From assembly GCA_933226995.1 (NCBI GenBank), contig CAKOFP010000161.1:1-8029 (forward strand): 8,029 bases of DNA, read 5' to 3'. Position numbers and translations under genes: made by a program. A model generated the notes under the pieces. The model was given only the letters and a program-made list of their open reading frames with translations, ran no database searches and was not told the DNA's origin. Positions 6,771 to 8,029 of this stretch are shown in pieces (position 1 is the first letter of the stretch; each line of letters starts with the position of its first letter). Source of the DNA: Candidatus Nitrosopolaris rasttigaisensis (lineage in GTDB: Archaea > Thermoproteota > Nitrososphaeria > Nitrososphaerales > Nitrososphaeraceae).

Positions 6771-7492
6771 AAGTCTCAAGACGAAGGCTTCTCGGCCAGC
6801 ATATGCTTAAAGACACAAAAGTTCTGGAAAAACTAATCGAAGTAGCCGGGATTAGTGAGAACGAGACCGTGTATGAAGCCGGAACTGGAGAGGGTACCTT
6901 AACAACTTTACTGTGTAAAAGAGCTAAATCGGTGGTTTCGTTCGAGGTCGACGACGACCTGTTCAAGAAATCAAGCAGGCTCATATCTGCTTTTCCAAAC
7001 CTGAAATTAATCAATGCAGATGCTTTTAAATTCCCCGTTTGCATGTTTGATGTTTTCATTTCGAATCTTCCTTATTCTAGAAGTAGGGATGCACTTCAAT
7101 GGTTAGCGTTGCAGAAATTTACCCGGGCAATACTGACTGTGCAGAAGGAATTTGCAGATAAACTGCAAGCCAGACCTGGCGATGAAAACTACCGATCCAT
7201 CACTGTCTTAACACAGCACTGCTTCATTATAGAGCAATTGTTCCACGTGCCAAAGGGATCTTTTGATCCCCATCCTAGCGTTGAGTCAACTGTTATAAGA
7301 CTGGTTCCAAAAGAACCTGGGACCCCAATAACAAGGGCGACGATCAAGAATTTGAATCTCCTATTTTCAAGTAGAAATAGAAAATTATTTTCAGTGTTAA
7401 AAAAGCACAATCGTAAAATTGATTTTGCCGGTACGAAGAGGATAGACGAATTACAACCCACTCAGCTATTGAGTCTAGCTGAATCTATATGA
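6767..7492 (+). CDS. ksgA: 16S rRNA (adenine(1518)/(1519)-N6)-dimethyltransferase (KsgA/Dim1)
   Basis: This SAM-dependent enzyme dimethylates the two adjacent adenines in the 3'-terminal hairpin of small-subunit rRNA during late assembly. The sequence shows the N-terminal RRRLLGQHMLKD (5-16), SAM motif I YEAGTGEGTLT (36-46), acidic SAM-contacting FEVDDDL (59-65), NADAF (83-87), and the catalytic NLPY motif (100-103). QKEFADKLQARPGDENY (126-142) and VPKGSFDPHPSVESTVIRL (161-179) follow. At 241 residues it is shorter than bacterial KsgA (about 270), mainly through a reduced C-terminal domain, yet it ends in an ordinary FSSRNRKLFSVLKK helix segment. The ATG overlaps the DUF655 stop by 4 bases. 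It is the last intact gene on this strand in the window. Confidence 0.95.
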   Translation: MKVSRRRLLGQHMLKDTKVLEKLIEVAGISENETVYEAGTGEGTLTTLLCKRAKSVVSFEVDDDLFKKSSRLISAFPNLKLINADAFKFPVCMFDVFISNLPYSRSRDALQWLALQKFTRAILTVQKEFADKLQARPGDENYRSITVLTQHCFIIEQLFHVPKGSFDPHPSVESTVIRLVPKEPGTPITRATIKNLNLLFSSRNRKLFSVLKKHNRKIDFAGTKRIDELQPTQLLSLAESI

Positions 7493-7580
7493 CGTTTATT
7501 CTCTATTGCTGATAGCTTTCATTAACAGCGTTAACCTTCTAAGTTGGATGAAATAATCTCAGAATGAAGTTTTTATACCT
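7493..7580. other. Non-coding spacer after ksgA
   Basis: A short AT-rich spacer with no credible ORF. It begins with T-rich stretches just after the ksgA stop and has a five-T run (7570-7574, within TTTTTATACC), either of which could end the plus-strand transcript in the archaeal oligo-T manner. No hairpin precedes them, and I cannot place a terminator with certainty. Confidence 0.5.
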
Positions 7581-7957
7581 CTACCCAAATGAAGTTAGGA
7601 CTGCCTCTTCAATTGCTTGCCATCCCGAACAAATATAGGCCTGCCATCCGAGACACAGTGGGCCTATCGTTAAGATCGTGAGTGACGTATTTAATTCCGC
7701 GATAAAATTCCTGGTAGCGCTAAATTTTGCATTCGAAATGTGATTGAGTGTCTCCAAGGCCATCCCAAAATATCATCCATCTCTGACGAGGGGTACGAGT
7801 CGCATTTACCACCAGCTTTCTGTCACCGCCCAGAGCCGGCAATACATACGATCAACTCTGTGTCGATGTTACGTGTTCTAAGGGCTTTCATCGTGGATTC
7901 TACAATCTCGGGAGCAGCACCATCTCCTCGAATGTTGGAGGCAGTTTTGTTGTGGAC
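7581..7957 (-). pseudogene. Decayed 5' fragment of an isocitrate/isopropylmalate dehydrogenase family gene
   Basis: Minus-strand translation shows the start of this NAD(P)-dependent decarboxylating dehydrogenase family in two frames. The first frame has NIRGDGAAPEIVESTMKAL (7936-7880), then ELIVCIAGSGR, an in-frame TGA at 7825-7823 where the family usually has Trp, and QKAGGKCDSYPSSEMDDIL (7822-7766). The frame then changes. In the second frame SNAKFSA (7736-7716) aligns with the family's S-D-A-C-F-K-G. Residues WQAYICS (7646-7626) align with LYANIRP, differing at several codons by single bases, and a TAG closes the frame at 7583. The start codon has apparently become GTC (7957), with a TGA upstream. 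The substrate-binding and central domains are absent. Stop, frameshift, lost start and eroded conserved residues together argue for true decay rather than one sequencing error. Which family branch it came from cannot be told. Confidence 0.75.
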
Positions 7958-8029
7958 CGTGGAAAGCGGTCATGAACAAAATAATCTCGATTATTTCTAT
8001 CTTGAAGACTGGGAAGGAGAGGTTAGCTC
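7958..8029. other. Right-edge sequence without a recognisable gene
   Basis: These 72 bases would be the promoter or upstream region of the decayed dehydrogenase. The minus strand holds a short open stretch ending in TAG near 7999 that could be the tail of a gene outside the window, but ten codons are too few to judge. Confidence 0.4.

Noticed and set aside
7568..7578. TTTTTATACC as a strong TATA box for a plus-strand RNA gene
   Set aside because: No tRNA, C/D-box, RNase P or 7S RNA features follow. An oligo-T terminator for ksgA or chance is as likely.
7619..7630. CCATCCCGAAC resembling the conserved 5S rRNA loop sequence
   Set aside because: The following AGTTAAGC-type segment and the closing helices of 5S rRNA are missing, and the stretch is explained as the reverse strand of the pseudogene.
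7726..7745. TTCGAAA loop flanked by short complementary bases, like a tRNA T-arm
   Set aside because: The closing G-C pair of a T-arm is absent and no anticodon arm or acceptor stem is found around it.
7740..8029. Plus-strand frame open from GTG 7740 to the window edge (about 97 codons)
   Set aside because: It is the antisense of the dehydrogenase remnant; its most protein-like part lies exactly opposite the GDGAAPE segment, and its own translation matches no family I know.
1..8029. CRISPR arrays, insertion sequences, phage or defence genes
   Set aside because: No spaced direct repeats, terminal inverted repeats, transposase or integrase motifs were seen in any frame; all intact genes are housekeeping genes.

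Overview
The window reads as a compact archaeal chromosome segment. It encodes archaeal/eukaryotic-type ribosomal protein L21e, the RNA polymerase stalk subunit Rpo4, the recombinase RadA and a DUF655 protein. The genes have short spacers or small overlaps and frequent TTG/GTG starts, and several have A/T boxes about 25-30 bases before the start codon, as expected for leaderless archaeal transcripts. The combination of a siroheme/haem cluster (precorrin-2 dehydrogenase, hemA, hemB, hemL) divergent from radA and L21e-rpo4-DUF655-ksgA most resembles Nitrososphaerota (Thaumarchaeota). This lineage call is an inference from gene content and order, not from a database search.

Minus-strand block, bases 1-4240. 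Read from right to left, four genes form one tetrapyrrole unit: precorrin-2 dehydrogenase (TTG start), hemA (ATGA overlap), hemB (14-base overlap with hemA) and hemL (63-base gap, possibly with its own promoter, and cut by the left window edge about 20 codons short of its likely end). HemA, HemL and HemB make porphobilinogen from glutamyl-tRNA. The precorrin-2 dehydrogenase acts later, on the branch to sirohydrochlorin that feeds siroheme, archaeal haem and cobalamin. The intermediate steps (hemC, hemD, uroporphyrinogen methyltransferase) are not in this window and may lie beyond the left edge.

Bases 4241-4423 are a divergent intergenic region holding a (CA)6 tract against the dehydrogenase start codon and weak promoter-like A/T boxes for both sides.

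Plus-strand block, bases 4424-7492: radA, then, after a well-formed promoter, L21e, rpo4, DUF655 and ksgA. These cover homologous recombination, ribosome structure, transcription and small-subunit rRNA dimethylation. L21e/rpo4 overlap by 8 bases and DUF655/ksgA by 4 bases, so they are probably translationally coupled pairs.

Right end, bases 7493-8029: no intact gene. On the minus strand from about 7957 to 7581 there is a decayed 5' fragment of an isocitrate/isopropylmalate dehydrogenase family gene. It has a lost start codon, an in-frame TGA where the family usually has Trp, a frame change, and erosion of normally conserved residues. This is the least expected item here. I saw no mobile element, CRISPR array, tRNA or rRNA gene, and no clear candidate for a wholly new system.
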